64,000 nucleotides of DNA from Hornefia butyriciproducens (GTDB lineage: Bacteria; Bacillota; Clostridia; Peptostreptococcales; Anaerovoracaceae): assembly GCF_009695915.1 (NCBI RefSeq), contig NZ_VUMZ01000001.1:62001-126000 (forward strand), given 5' to 3'. The notes under the pieces are model-generated. The model was not told where the DNA came from and did not search any database. It was given only the letters and a program-made list of their open reading frames with translations. Position 1 is the first letter of the stretch. Every line of letters starts with the position of its first letter. Made by a program: the position numbers and the translations under genes. Below, in pieces: positions 51,883-61,102 of the stretch.

Positions 51883-54156
51883 TTAAAGCGAACAGACGCT
51901 GAAGGCAGCAAGGCGGCCCACGTTGTTGTTGGAGCCCATGACCCAGATCACATCGTCCTTCCGGATCGTCAGATGAGGATCCGGCATGACCACCGGATAG
52001 CCGTTCTTCTGAATACCCAGAATCATACAGTGCCCCTTGTTCAGAATCTGCGTATTCATAATCGACTGGCCGCAGTACGGCTCGCATCCGGTAACCTGAA
52101 TGGCCAGACATGCCAGCGCGTTCTCCGTGTCAGGATAATCGGTCTCCATGAAAGCCCTGAGCGTGCGGATCCTCCTGGGAGGATCGATGTCCAGTGCTTT
52201 GTGCAGGTTGCAGACAGCGGCGAGATTTCCAACAACGTACAGCTTATCCCCCGCCTGCACCTCCATACTCCCCTGCGGCAGAAGTATCGACCGCTCGCCT
52301 CTGCGGATCTTTACAACCAGCACGTCATAACGTCTCCCCCACTCCAGCTCACTCAACTGTTTCCCGATATACGGCGCATCCTCCGGAACATAATACGAGA
52401 AAATATTAATATCCTCATTCAGCCATTCCTGCTGACCGTTTTCCTGCTGGAGACGGTGAATGGTCTTTTCATTCAGATTCCGAAGGAACCGGGTCTCCAT
52501 CTCCAGATATGAAGTGGTAATGAAATCCGTTTTGCTCAGAACGAGTATCGCCACAAGGACCGCGATGAAGAGAATGGACCGGTGTGCACCGAACATCTGA
52601 TGAATCGGGTAGAACACAATGACGGAGATGAGGATCACCTTGATACAGATCAGGAGAACCATAGGCGGCCGGTTGGCTTTGCTGTCGAGCCACAGACGGG
52701 TGAATACTTTGTCGTGAAACTTCAGCATCGGGCGCAGGAACAGCGCGATGACCATGTAGATGCCCCCGCAGGAAATAACACCGGCCCAGATGCCATTTGT
52801 CAGGTTCTCCAATGCGGGTGCAGCCAGATGAACGCCGGCAACGGCCGCGACAAGCATTATCGTCCCGTACAGCAGCAGACTCTGAAAATACTGACGAAGC
52901 CACACGCCCCAGTCGGGGATTTTCTCTTCTTTATCCTGCTCGCTGGAGGAATATTGCGTCATCTTGTCCAGGACCTTTTCCGGCAGGTGTCCCCGCAGGA
53001 ACTCGGTAAACCTTCCGGAACTCCGGATCAGCACCGGCGTAATCAGCGTCGTCAGAACCGAAGCCGCCACGATCACCGGATACAGATAACTGTCCATCAC
53101 TCCCAGAGAAATTCCCAGTGATGCGATAATATAGGAGAATTCACCGATGGGTGCCAAACTGAATCCGCTGCGGATCGCCGTTCCAAGGCTCTGTCCGGAC
53201 AAAACCATCCCCAGCGATGCGAATATCAGTTTGGCCAGGATCGCGATAATCGCGATCGGGAGAATCGAGGTCCACTGTTCAGCGATTACAGACGGGTCCA
53301 CCAGCATTCCGACAGAAAGGAAGAAGATGACGGAGAACATGTCCTTTATCGCAGAGGTGGACTCCTCCACCTCTTCAGCGTGCTTTGTTCCCGCAAACAG
53401 CGACCCCGCCAGAAACGCGCCCAGCTCCACAGAGAATCCGAGCCTCCTGGCGATCAGCGCCATACAGAAACATATCCCCAGGGACAGCACCACCAGCATC
53501 TCCCGGTTCATCAGCGTCATAATCTTGTTCAGGAACGTCGGCAGCAGGAAAATTCCCAGCAGCAGCCAGACCACCAGATAGCATCCCATCAGTCCCAGAT
53601 GGATCATCAGCTCCGTCCCTCCTGTATTCTGCCTCACCGCGAGGGATGAGAGAATCACCATGATGAACACCCCGAACAGATCCTCCATGATCAGCGTGCC
53701 CATTACGAGAGACGTGTATTTTTCGCCGGCGACGCCCAGTTCATCGAAGGCCTTTCGAATCACCACCGTAGAACTGATGGAAAGCATCGCTCCCAGAAAG
53801 ACGCTGTTCATCCGCGACAGCCCGATCATCGTTCCGAAGCAGTACCCCACTGCGAGCACGCCGGACATCTTTACAATAGCGGTGACGATCGCAGTACTCC
53901 CGACACTCAGCAGTTTATGGAAGTCAAATTCCAGTCCGATGTGAAACAGGATGATGATCACGCCCAGTTCACTGAGAGTGCTGATGGTTTCCTGATCCTC
54001 TACATTGAAAAACAGAGGAAAATACGGGCTTGTAATAAAACCTGCCAGGATATAGCCCAGAATAACGGGAAGATTCAGTTTCCGGAAAATGATGCTGACG
54101 ATGCCTGCCACGATGAGCATCATCGCCAGATCCATAACCAGCGAAGGTATATGCAT
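51883..54156 (-). CDS. CPA2-family cation:proton antiporter with C-terminal RCK domains
   Basis: 757 residues from the ATG at complement 54154-54156 with AAGGGG upstream. The first ~390 residues are a Na+/H+ or K+/H+ exchanger module of about 12 segments (LGYILAGFITSP, ISSTVVIRKAFDELG, EFSYIIASLGISLG). A second hydrophobic block (about 425-570) follows, then a cytosolic tail with two TrkA_C-type RCK repeats (YIGKQLSELEWGRRYDVLVVKIRRG and MILGIQKNGYPVVMPDPHLTIRKDD; cited in part as GKQLSELEWGRR and PHLTIRKDDVIWVMG). Probably K+ or Na+ efflux gated by a nucleotide; ion not determinable. Confidence 0.85.
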   Translation of the reverse strand: MHIPSLVMDLAMMLIVAGIVSIIFRKLNLPVILGYILAGFITSPYFPLFFNVEDQETISTLSELGVIIILFHIGLEFDFHKLLSVGSTAIVTAIVKMSGVLAVGYCFGTMIGLSRMNSVFLGAMLSISSTVVIRKAFDELGVAGEKYTSLVMGTLIMEDLFGVFIMVILSSLAVRQNTGGTELMIHLGLMGCYLVVWLLLGIFLLPTFLNKIMTLMNREMLVVLSLGICFCMALIARRLGFSVELGAFLAGSLFAGTKHAEEVEESTSAIKDMFSVIFFLSVGMLVDPSVIAEQWTSILPIAIIAILAKLIFASLGMVLSGQSLGTAIRSGFSLAPIGEFSYIIASLGISLGVMDSYLYPVIVAASVLTTLITPVLIRSSGRFTEFLRGHLPEKVLDKMTQYSSSEQDKEEKIPDWGVWLRQYFQSLLLYGTIMLVAAVAGVHLAAPALENLTNGIWAGVISCGGIYMVIALFLRPMLKFHDKVFTRLWLDSKANRPPMVLLICIKVILISVIVFYPIHQMFGAHRSILFIAVLVAILVLSKTDFITTSYLEMETRFLRNLNEKTIHRLQQENGQQEWLNEDINIFSYYVPEDAPYIGKQLSELEWGRRYDVLVVKIRRGERSILLPQGSMEVQAGDKLYVVGNLAAVCNLHKALDIDPPRRIRTLRAFMETDYPDTENALACLAIQVTGCEPYCGQSIMNTQILNKGHCMILGIQKNGYPVVMPDPHLTIRKDDVIWVMGSNNNVGRLAAFSVCSL

Positions 54157-54315
54157 GTGTTCCCCTTCCTTCACAAAATCCGGCTCGCGCGCAGATCAGT
54201 TCCGCACGGCAGGCCGGTATATCCGCACTCTGCACATAACAGAACGGAATCGATTCAGCACAGGCGGAAGCGATGATCCTGCCGCGCTCCGCACCGGAAC
54301 CGGAGTACGGATCCG

Positions 54316-55704
54316 TTATGACCGCGAATATTTTTCTGCCAGCAGTCTGGCCACATAAACACCGGAGGCAGATGCCTGGGACAGAGAATGGGTGACACCC
54401 GAGCCGTCGCCAAGCGCATAGAGATTTGGAATCCTGGTCATCAGACGATCATCCACCTCCACTCTGGAATTGTAGAACTTAACCTCGATTCCGTACAGAA
54501 GTGTATCCTCATTGGCCGTGCCCGGTGCGATTTTGTCCAGCGCGTAAATCATTTCAATGATATCGTCCATCTGGCGCTTAGGCATCACCAGACTCAGATC
54601 TCCCGGCGTCGCGGCGAGAGTCGGCCGGGTGAAGCATTTCTCCATGCGCCGCTCACTGCTCCGCCTTCCCTTCACCAGATCGCCGAAGCGCTGCATCAGA
54701 ACGCCTCCTCCCAGCATATTGGAGAGGCTGGCGATCGCCTGACCGTATTCGTTGCTGTCGCGGAACGGCTCGGTGAATTTATTTGAAACCAGCAACGCAA
54801 AGTTTGTGTTTTCGGAGAGCAGCGACGGATCCGCATAGCTGTGTCCGTTCACCGTGACAATCCCGTTGGTGTTCTCCGAAACGACCTCGCCGTATGGATT
54901 CATGCAGAAGGTTCTCACAAGGTCGTTGTATTTCTCCGTTTGATAAACGATTTTGCTCTCATACACTTCGTCAGTAATGTGACGGAATATCTCTGCAGGC
55001 AGCTCCACTCGAACGCCGATATCGACCCGGTTCTTCTTCTGAGGCACCTGAAAATTGTCGCAGATCCTCTCCATCCAGGCGGAACCGCTGCGTCCGGTCG
55101 CCAGCACCACATCCTCTGCCAGAAACTGCTCTCCGGCAGATGTGGTCACCAGGAATCTCCCGTCTCCGTTCCGCTCGATGGAATCCACCACAGTATAGAA
55201 TTTCATATCGACACGGTCCCGGATATAATCGTAGATTTTCCCCAGTATGCGTACGTTGCGATCCGTTCCCAGGTGGCGCACACGGGCCTCCAGCAGATGA
55301 AGGTCGTATTTGAGACACTCCGTCTTCAGATCCGTACTCGCGGTGGAATACAGTCTGGCATCCTCGCCGCCCATGGAGCAGAGCACTTCATCCACGTATT
55401 CCATCAGTTCCATCGCCTTTTCCACGCCGATGTACTGATGCAGTTCTCCCCCGAACTGCGTCGTCAGATTATATTTCCCGTCGGACAGCGTTCCGGCGCC
55501 GCCGTAACCGTTCATGATGTGACAGGGATCGCATTTTACGCAGACCTTTGTTTTTCCCAGCTTAACCGGGCAGATTCGCTTCTCCAGCGGCGCACCGCGA
55601 TCCAACATCAGAACCCGGGCATTATTATCAAGCTTCGTCAGTTCATAGGCCATAAATACGCCGCTGGCACCGGCGCCAACGATAACGATATCATAATTTT
55701 CCAT
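54316..55704 (-). CDS. FAD-dependent oxidoreductase (uncharacterised dehydrogenase type)
   Basis: 462 residues. Rossmann FAD loop VGAGASG (9-15), LDRG at the end of strand 2, VVLATGRSGSAWMERI and a C-terminal NLYALGDGSGVTHSLSQASASGVYVARLL. KVCVKCDPCHIMNGYGGAGTLSDGK contains a CxxCxxC-like cluster near residue 55 typical of the COG2509-like flavoprotein group. No partner redox protein is adjacent, and the substrate is unknown. Divergent from the small gene at 55762. Confidence 0.85.
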   Translation of the reverse strand: MENYDIVIVGAGASGVFMAYELTKLDNNARVLMLDRGAPLEKRICPVKLGKTKVCVKCDPCHIMNGYGGAGTLSDGKYNLTTQFGGELHQYIGVEKAMELMEYVDEVLCSMGGEDARLYSTASTDLKTECLKYDLHLLEARVRHLGTDRNVRILGKIYDYIRDRVDMKFYTVVDSIERNGDGRFLVTTSAGEQFLAEDVVLATGRSGSAWMERICDNFQVPQKKNRVDIGVRVELPAEIFRHITDEVYESKIVYQTEKYNDLVRTFCMNPYGEVVSENTNGIVTVNGHSYADPSLLSENTNFALLVSNKFTEPFRDSNEYGQAIASLSNMLGGGVLMQRFGDLVKGRRSSERRMEKCFTRPTLAATPGDLSLVMPKRQMDDIIEMIYALDKIAPGTANEDTLLYGIEVKFYNSRVEVDDRLMTRIPNLYALGDGSGVTHSLSQASASGVYVARLLAEKYSRS

Positions 55705-55761
55705 TTTCTATCGCTCCAATCTGTGATATACTTGAGTTGAAATTATTTAAAGGAGTTTTCT

Positions 55762-55932
55762 ATGTTTTACAAAAAAGAATTCTGGTTCGGGATCAGTTTC
55801 GTCGTCTTTGATCTTGCGCTTCTAAGTCTGCTTGTCAGAGGCCATCACGATTCCTATGTATTCTGCGGACTTGCCCTTTGTACATATTTTTCCTGGCTGT
55901 TTCTGAGACAGGTATTCCGCAGGCGAAAATGA
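55762..55932 (+). CDS. Small two-helix membrane protein
   Basis: 56 residues from the ATG at 55762, with AAAGGAG eight bases upstream, ending TGA 55930-55932. Begins MFYKKEFWFGISFVVFDLAL and ends FLRQVFRRRK; two hydrophobic segments separated by RGHHDSY, with basic ends. A TATACT at about 55728 could be its -10. No family recognised; it is too short for most gene callers' default. Confidence 0.6.
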   Translation: MFYKKEFWFGISFVVFDLALLSLLVRGHHDSYVFCGLALCTYFSWLFLRQVFRRRK

Positions 55933-56009
55933 CGGTCATGCATCAGACTCTCCAACACAACAGAATGCACCTGCGTATCGCGGGTGCATTCTGTACGTTG
56001 AAGCTCGTC

Positions 56010-56312
56010 CTATTCCTCGCTTTCCTCCGGATCCTGCATAATGGATTCGAATTCCTTGGCAACCGCCTCGAACAGCTTGTCATCAGTAATATCGATGAGT
56101 TCGAATGCGCCTTCCTCGTCCTCTTCGTATCCGTAGATCCATACATCGTCCGTTCCGTCGTCCGGAATCAGGGCCACGTAGTCCTTACCATTGTAATCGA
56201 AGATTCCCATAATCTCGCAGTCCGCCTTCTCACCGTCGTCAAACTCCAGAGTGATGACCTCCATCTCTTCCTCTTCCGGCGCCTGCGTGTTATTCTTTTT
56301 ATTTTCAGCCAT
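56010..56312 (-). CDS. DUF1292 domain protein
   Basis: 100 residues from the ATG at complement 56310-56312, eight bases after GGAGG. Highly acidic. VITLEFDDGEKADCEIMGIFDYNGKDYVAL then DVWIYGYEEDEEG (seen in part as EIMGIFDYNGKDYVALIP) is the DUF1292 core, which has an unknown role and often lies near yrrK/mltG or uvrC-type genes. It follows 56 bases after nothing on its strand but precedes the end of uvrC by 74 bases, so it may be read with uvrC. Confidence 0.85.
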   Translation of the reverse strand: MAENKKNNTQAPEEEEMEVITLEFDDGEKADCEIMGIFDYNGKDYVALIPDDGTDDVWIYGYEEDEEGAFELIDITDDKLFEAVAKEFESIMQDPEESEE

Positions 56313-56385
56313 ATCAGTGTCCTCCAAAATTTATGCATATGAATACATTTTAACTATAACATTTTCCGACGGAAGACGCAAGAAT

Positions 56386-58236
56386 TCAGTGAAAATATTC
56401 ATAGATGTTTCTGGCAACCTGCTCTGTGACCGAAGGGACCCGGCGCAGCTCCTCCTCCGTCGCGCCGCGAATCGCGTCGATGGTTTTGAAGTGGTACAAA
56501 AGCTCATTTCGCCGTTTCGGACCCACTCCCGGAATGTCATCCAAGGCCGAATGCATGGAATTTTTCCCATGCAGCTGATGATGATAGTCGATGGCAAATC
56601 GGTGCACCTCTTCTTGAATCGTTCCGGCGTACCGGAACAGCACCGGATGCTGCCGCAGATCCATTTCGTCACCATCTCCGAACACCAGAGCCCTCGTCCG
56701 GTGATGGTCATCCTTGGCCATCCCCACCACCGGAATATCCAGCTTCATGGCATTCAGAACCGTCTGTGCGGCATGGACCTGTCCCAGTCCGCCGTCCATC
56801 ATGATGATATCCGGCAGGCGGATAAAACCCGGATCGCCGTCCACTGCTCTTTTGTATCGCCTGTACAAAACCTCCTGCAGACTGCCGTAGTCATCCGGTC
56901 CCTCCACAGTCCGCACCTTGAAGCGCCGATAATCCCGCCGTATCTTATCTATCCCGCTGAAGACAACCATCGCACCGACGCTGTCAACTCCGTTGGTGTT
57001 GGAAATATCATAGGATTCAACACGGATCGGTTCATTTCTGTTCTGCCGCGGATTGCCCGCCGCCTCAAGGACAGAATCCATCTCCCGCCGCACCGCGTCC
57101 TGCCGTTCTCTCTTTGTTTCCGCACGGACCGCCAGCGTCTTGGTCATCTCCGCAACATCCCTGCGGGTCAGATTCAGTAGCGCTCTTTTGTCTCCCCGCT
57201 TGGGAACCGTGAGATGCACCCGCCGCCCTTCTCTGCTCAGGAATTCCTCCAGCAGCGCATGCTCCGGCAGTTCTTCCTCGATCAGGATCTCCGGCGGAAC
57301 CACCGCCCACTGGCTGTAATACTGCTTGATGAATTCTGCCACCATATCTCTGCGTGTGTCCTCCGCATCGGTCTGAATCTGAAAGGTCTCCCTGCCGCTG
57401 AGTTTTCCGTCCCGCACCGGAAACAACACAACAAAAGACCGCTCTTCGTCCTTGACTGCCAGAACAACATCCATATCCTTATCTGTAATCATCGTCACGC
57501 GCTGCGTCTCTGATAAGGCCTTCACCGCGCGAATGGCGTCCCTCCATCGGGCAGCCTCCTCATAGTTCATGGTTTTCGAGGCCGCCTGCATCCTGTCTGT
57601 CAGTCTTCGGAGCAGCGGTTTGTCCTTTCCTGACAGGAACTGAATGATCTCATCGATGTTCTTCATGTACTCTTCCCGGTTCACCGCATGTTCCTCGGGG
57701 CAGCACATCCCCCGGCACTGACCGATGAAGTAATTCAGACACGGCCTGTGGCCCTTCGGAAACTTCTGCGCCGGACACCGTTTCAGAGTATAGGTGGAAT
57801 TGAACAGATCCACGATCTCATTCACCGCGCCCGCATCGCTGTACGGTCCGAAATACCGGTTGCCGTCTTTGCGAATGCGTCTGGTCTTCACCACGCGGGG
57901 ATATGTCTCGCCTGTGGTAACCATAATGTATGGATAGGTTTTATCATCCCGCAGAAGTACATTGTATTTCGGCATGTACTTCTTGATCAGGTTGCATTCC
58001 AGAATCAGCGCTTCCATCTCGCTGGAACAGGTAATATACTCGAACTCCGCGATGTTCGCCGCCAGCGCCCGGACCTTGGGGCTAGTGCTCTGATAGGATT
58101 TCTGGAAATACTGACGCACCCGGCTGCGCAGCGAAACCGCCTTTCCGACGTAAATCACCTGACCCAGTCTGTCCTTATGCATATAAACTCCCGGGGAGTC
58201 CGGGAGTTTTTTTAGATTTTCCCTGATGTCAAACAT
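56386..58236 (-). CDS. uvrC: Excinuclease ABC subunit C
   Basis: 616 residues. Makes both incisions in nucleotide excision repair. GIY-YIG domain (PGVYMHKDRLGQVIYVGKA, 15-33), a CPAQKFPKGHRPCLNYFIGQCRGMCCPEE cysteine region (cited in part as IGQCRGMCCPEE), UVR motif around residue 205-240, RNase H-like domain with SYDISNTNGVDSVGAMVVF, and C-terminal helix-hairpin-helix (DDIPGVGPKRRNELL). Full length. Starts 18 bases after the carboxypeptidase stop. Confidence 0.97.
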   Translation of the reverse strand: MFDIRENLKKLPDSPGVYMHKDRLGQVIYVGKAVSLRSRVRQYFQKSYQSTSPKVRALAANIAEFEYITCSSEMEALILECNLIKKYMPKYNVLLRDDKTYPYIMVTTGETYPRVVKTRRIRKDGNRYFGPYSDAGAVNEIVDLFNSTYTLKRCPAQKFPKGHRPCLNYFIGQCRGMCCPEEHAVNREEYMKNIDEIIQFLSGKDKPLLRRLTDRMQAASKTMNYEEAARWRDAIRAVKALSETQRVTMITDKDMDVVLAVKDEERSFVVLFPVRDGKLSGRETFQIQTDAEDTRRDMVAEFIKQYYSQWAVVPPEILIEEELPEHALLEEFLSREGRRVHLTVPKRGDKRALLNLTRRDVAEMTKTLAVRAETKRERQDAVRREMDSVLEAAGNPRQNRNEPIRVESYDISNTNGVDSVGAMVVFSGIDKIRRDYRRFKVRTVEGPDDYGSLQEVLYRRYKRAVDGDPGFIRLPDIIMMDGGLGQVHAAQTVLNAMKLDIPVVGMAKDDHHRTRALVFGDGDEMDLRQHPVLFRYAGTIQEEVHRFAIDYHHQLHGKNSMHSALDDIPGVGPKRRNELLYHFKTIDAIRGATEEELRRVPSVTEQVARNIYEYFH

Positions 58237-58254
58237 TTGTGTATTCCAGTCTCT

Positions 58255-59598
58255 TTATATATTCCAGTCTCTTCGGTTCCTTTCCTGTTCTCTTCTCAGT
58301 TCCTCTTCCGCCATTCTCATGACCCTGCGCCGGTGCAGCTCTCTCCGGCGGCGTCTGGCTCTGGCACGCATACACGCCGCCCAGATCAGAAATGCGATTA
58401 TCCCCAGCAGCACCGCTCCGATAATCATACTGGCTCTGTTGGAAATTCCGATGTAAGACGGGAACCAGCCCTCTTCCACCGACTCCCGTACCACCAGCGG
58501 AACCTTGTTTACCACATCTTCTCCAACGTAGATATTATAATACCCGACGACCTGCCCCGCCTTTACCGGTGCCTGGACATTGCTCTTCATCACCGTCTTC
58601 GTGCTGATCAGTGATTCGGAACCCTCCTTCGGCAGATAGGCGTATCCCCGCTCAGCAGTATAAGTCTGCAGACGGGTGACCGCGCCGTGCCGGATCCTGA
58701 CCTTGCCGGTTTCCTTCCCGGCCTTCACCACCTGTATTCCCTGAACAGAGTTTTCCGCATACTGAATCAGCTTTTTCAGGTCATTAGTACGTTCAGCCTC
58801 CGTGTCCTTCAGCAGTACGATGAACAGCTGCAGTCCGTTTTTCTCATACCCCACCGCAAGTGTGCAGTCATCGGTCTGCCACAGCCCGGTCTTTCCCGCG
58901 TAAACGCCGGAATTCTCCGTGTTCACCAGCGGAACGTGAGTTTTCATGGTACGCGCCTTGCTTTTGTTCGTCGCGTCCATCCTGTAGACCCGGGTTCCCG
59001 CCACCTTGCGGATCGTAGAGTTGGACAGCGCCACCCTCGTAATCTGCATGAAATCCGCCGCCGTCGTATAATGTCCCGCCGACTGTATGCCTGTGGCGTT
59101 CTCGAAATGCGTGCTTCTGCAGCCGATATTCCGGGCGGTCTTGTTCATCAGTCTGACGAAATCCGTCATATTTCCCGAAACAGCTTCCCCCAGAGCGTAG
59201 GCCGCGTCGTTTCCGGAAAGCAGCAGCGCACCGTACAAAAGCTGTTCCACCGTGACCTTCTCGCCCTTCACCAGATCCATTGTGGATTCGCCCTGAGCCG
59301 CCGCTTTCTCCGAGACCGTCACAGTCTTGTCCAACGGCAGATGCTGCACGGCCAGAAGTGCCGTCATCAGTTTGGTGATGCTGTAGGGATCGTATTGCCG
59401 CTTCGCGTTCTGTGAGAAGATCGTCTCTCCTGTATTCTCACAATATACCACCGCACCGCCGGCGTAAACCGTCGGCTTCTCCACTTTTTCTGTTTTTGCC
59501 GCAGAGGGATCCACCGCGGACAAAAGCAACGCCGCCGCGATTATGACAACCAGACAAATTCTTCCGATCCTGCCGCTCCGGATGGTGTATTGATTCAC
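58255..59598 (-). CDS. dacA: D-alanyl-D-alanine carboxypeptidase (PBP5/DacA type)
   Basis: 447 residues from the GTG at complement 59596-59598, which has AAGGAG ten bases upstream; ATG 59625 has no ribosome site. Signal peptide ICLVVIIAAALLLSAVDPSAA. Trims the last D-Ala of peptidoglycan stems. Catalytic S73xxK76 in YSITK, SGN in LLLSGNDAAYA and KTG in GVYAGKTGLW. A C-terminal PBP5_C domain is followed by a membrane anchor (MIIGAVLLGIIAFLIWAACM) and an unusual cytosolic tail of nearly 40 residues rich in arginine (RARARRRRRELHRRR). Confidence 0.92.
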   Translation of the reverse strand: MNQYTIRSGRIGRICLVVIIAAALLLSAVDPSAAKTEKVEKPTVYAGGAVVYCENTGETIFSQNAKRQYDPYSITKLMTALLAVQHLPLDKTVTVSEKAAAQGESTMDLVKGEKVTVEQLLYGALLLSGNDAAYALGEAVSGNMTDFVRLMNKTARNIGCRSTHFENATGIQSAGHYTTAADFMQITRVALSNSTIRKVAGTRVYRMDATNKSKARTMKTHVPLVNTENSGVYAGKTGLWQTDDCTLAVGYEKNGLQLFIVLLKDTEAERTNDLKKLIQYAENSVQGIQVVKAGKETGKVRIRHGAVTRLQTYTAERGYAYLPKEGSESLISTKTVMKSNVQAPVKAGQVVGYYNIYVGEDVVNKVPLVVRESVEEGWFPSYIGISNRASMIIGAVLLGIIAFLIWAACMRARARRRRRELHRRRVMRMAEEELRREQERNRRDWNI

Positions 59599-59693
59599 TG
59601 CCTCATCTCTCCTTTTCGGTATCATGTTGGATAAAAGCTTATTTTTCCTTATTTTACAATACCGTCGCTGAAATAGCAACCGACAGAACGGCG

Positions 59694-59724
59694 AAAAAAC
59701 GCTCCCGGTTCTTCCGGAAGCGTT
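59694..59724 (-). terminator. Terminator after serC
   Basis: Minus strand AACGCTTCCGG, loop AAGAA, CCGGGAGCGTT with one mismatch, followed by six T (59699-59694). Confidence 0.8.
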
Positions 59725-59761
59725 CTCTGTCAGAATTAATCTGGTCTGCCACGGGTGGCTC

Positions 59762-60853
59762 TTATTTCTTCGATTCCTCGAATTTCTTCATCAGCGCAAT
59801 CAGCGCGTCCACGCCTTCCTCAGGCATCGCATTGTAGATGCTGGCCCGCAGTCCGCCGACCGTGCGATGTCCTTTCAGGTTGATCAGACCGTTTTCCTTC
59901 GCCATCGCGATGAACTCCGCATCCATGTCTTTGTCGCCGGTAACAAAGGTAACGTTCATCAGGGAACGATCCTTCTCTCTGACGGTTCCCCTGAAAATCG
60001 GGCTGGCGTCGATGGCCGCATAGAGTTTCTCTGCTTTTCTGACGTCCTTCTCGTGCATTGCGGCTACTCCGCCGTTCTCCAGCAGATACTTGAACACTTC
60101 TCCCGCCACATAGATAGACCAGCACGGCGGAGTGTTGTACATGGAATCCTTCTCTGCGTGGGTTTTGTAATCAAGGTAAACCGGCGTATCCTCCGGTGCG
60201 AATCCGATCAGGTCTTCCCGGATGATGACGATGGTCACACCCGCCGGAGCGACATTTTTCTGCGCACCTGCCCAGATCACGCCGAATCTGCTGACATCCA
60301 CTTCCTCACTGAGAATGCAGGAGGACATATCCGCAACCAGCGGAATATCTCCGGTATCCGGAATATAAGGGAATTTGGAGCCGTAAATCGTGTTGTTATA
60401 GCAAATGTACACATAGTCCGCATCCGCTCTGAAATCTTCTCTGCTGACTTCCGGGATGTAGCTGTAGGTGTCCTCCTCGGAGCTGGCAACACATTTGATG
60501 TCGCCGAATTTGCAGGCTTCCTTGTACGCCTTCTTCGCCCACTGCCCGGTTACAATGTAGTCTGCCTTTTTGGATTTTCTCAACAGATTGAGCGGAATCA
60601 TGGAGAACTGCAGTGTACCGCCGCCCTGCAGGAACAGGACTTTGTAGTTATCCGGAATGTTCATCAGTTTACGCAGATCCGCCTCGGCGTCTTCAATAAT
60701 CGCCTTGAACTCCGCTGACCGATGGCTCATCTCCATGACAGATTCTCCGGTACCCTTGTAATTCAGAAGATCCTTCTGAACGTTTTCCAGCACCTCCAGC
60801 GGAAGCATTGAAGGCCCGGCGGAAAAGTTATATACTCTCTCATATTTGCTCAT
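59762..60853 (-). CDS. serC: Phosphoserine aminotransferase
   Basis: 363 residues from the ATG at complement 60851-60853. PLP enzyme making phosphoserine from 3-phosphohydroxypyruvate and glutamate. YNFSAGPSMLPLEVLE opening, the PLP lysine in AGAQKNVAPAGVTI, and the RASIYNAMPEEGV end. Divergent from serA, the preceding pathway step, across a 250-base gap with a promoter for each. No serB is in the window. Confidence 0.96.
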   Translation of the reverse strand: MSKYERVYNFSAGPSMLPLEVLENVQKDLLNYKGTGESVMEMSHRSAEFKAIIEDAEADLRKLMNIPDNYKVLFLQGGGTLQFSMIPLNLLRKSKKADYIVTGQWAKKAYKEACKFGDIKCVASSEEDTYSYIPEVSREDFRADADYVYICYNNTIYGSKFPYIPDTGDIPLVADMSSCILSEEVDVSRFGVIWAGAQKNVAPAGVTIVIIREDLIGFAPEDTPVYLDYKTHAEKDSMYNTPPCWSIYVAGEVFKYLLENGGVAAMHEKDVRKAEKLYAAIDASPIFRGTVREKDRSLMNVTFVTGDKDMDAEFIAMAKENGLINLKGHRTVGGLRASIYNAMPEEGVDALIALMKKFEESKK

Positions 60854-60908
60854 TTGACTTATCCCCCATACTGTAAGATTATCTAAAAAATAACGATTCT
60901 TTGGGTTT

Positions 60909-60937
60909 ATTATAGCACCCGGTTCCCTGAAAGTAAA
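60909..60937 (-). promoter_or_regulatory. Promoter of serC
   Basis: Minus strand TTTACT (60937-60932), 17-base spacer, TATAAT (60914-60909). Confidence 0.68.
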
Positions 60938-61029
60938 GATTTCCGGCTGTATACTTGCATGGTATCTGCTATGGTTTTTTCGCAGATCTGCCATTCAGTT
61001 TCCGATGATCCGGAATGTCGTTCAGAATC

Positions 61030-61058
61030 TTGAAACATCGGGATATAAATGATATAAT
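61030..61058 (+). promoter_or_regulatory. Promoter of serA
   Basis: TTGAAA (61030-61035), 17-base spacer, TATAAT (61053-61058). Confidence 0.75.
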
Positions 61059-61102
61059 TTTATATTAATAACTGCAACAAAGAGTCAATGGAGGTATGCA
61101 AA

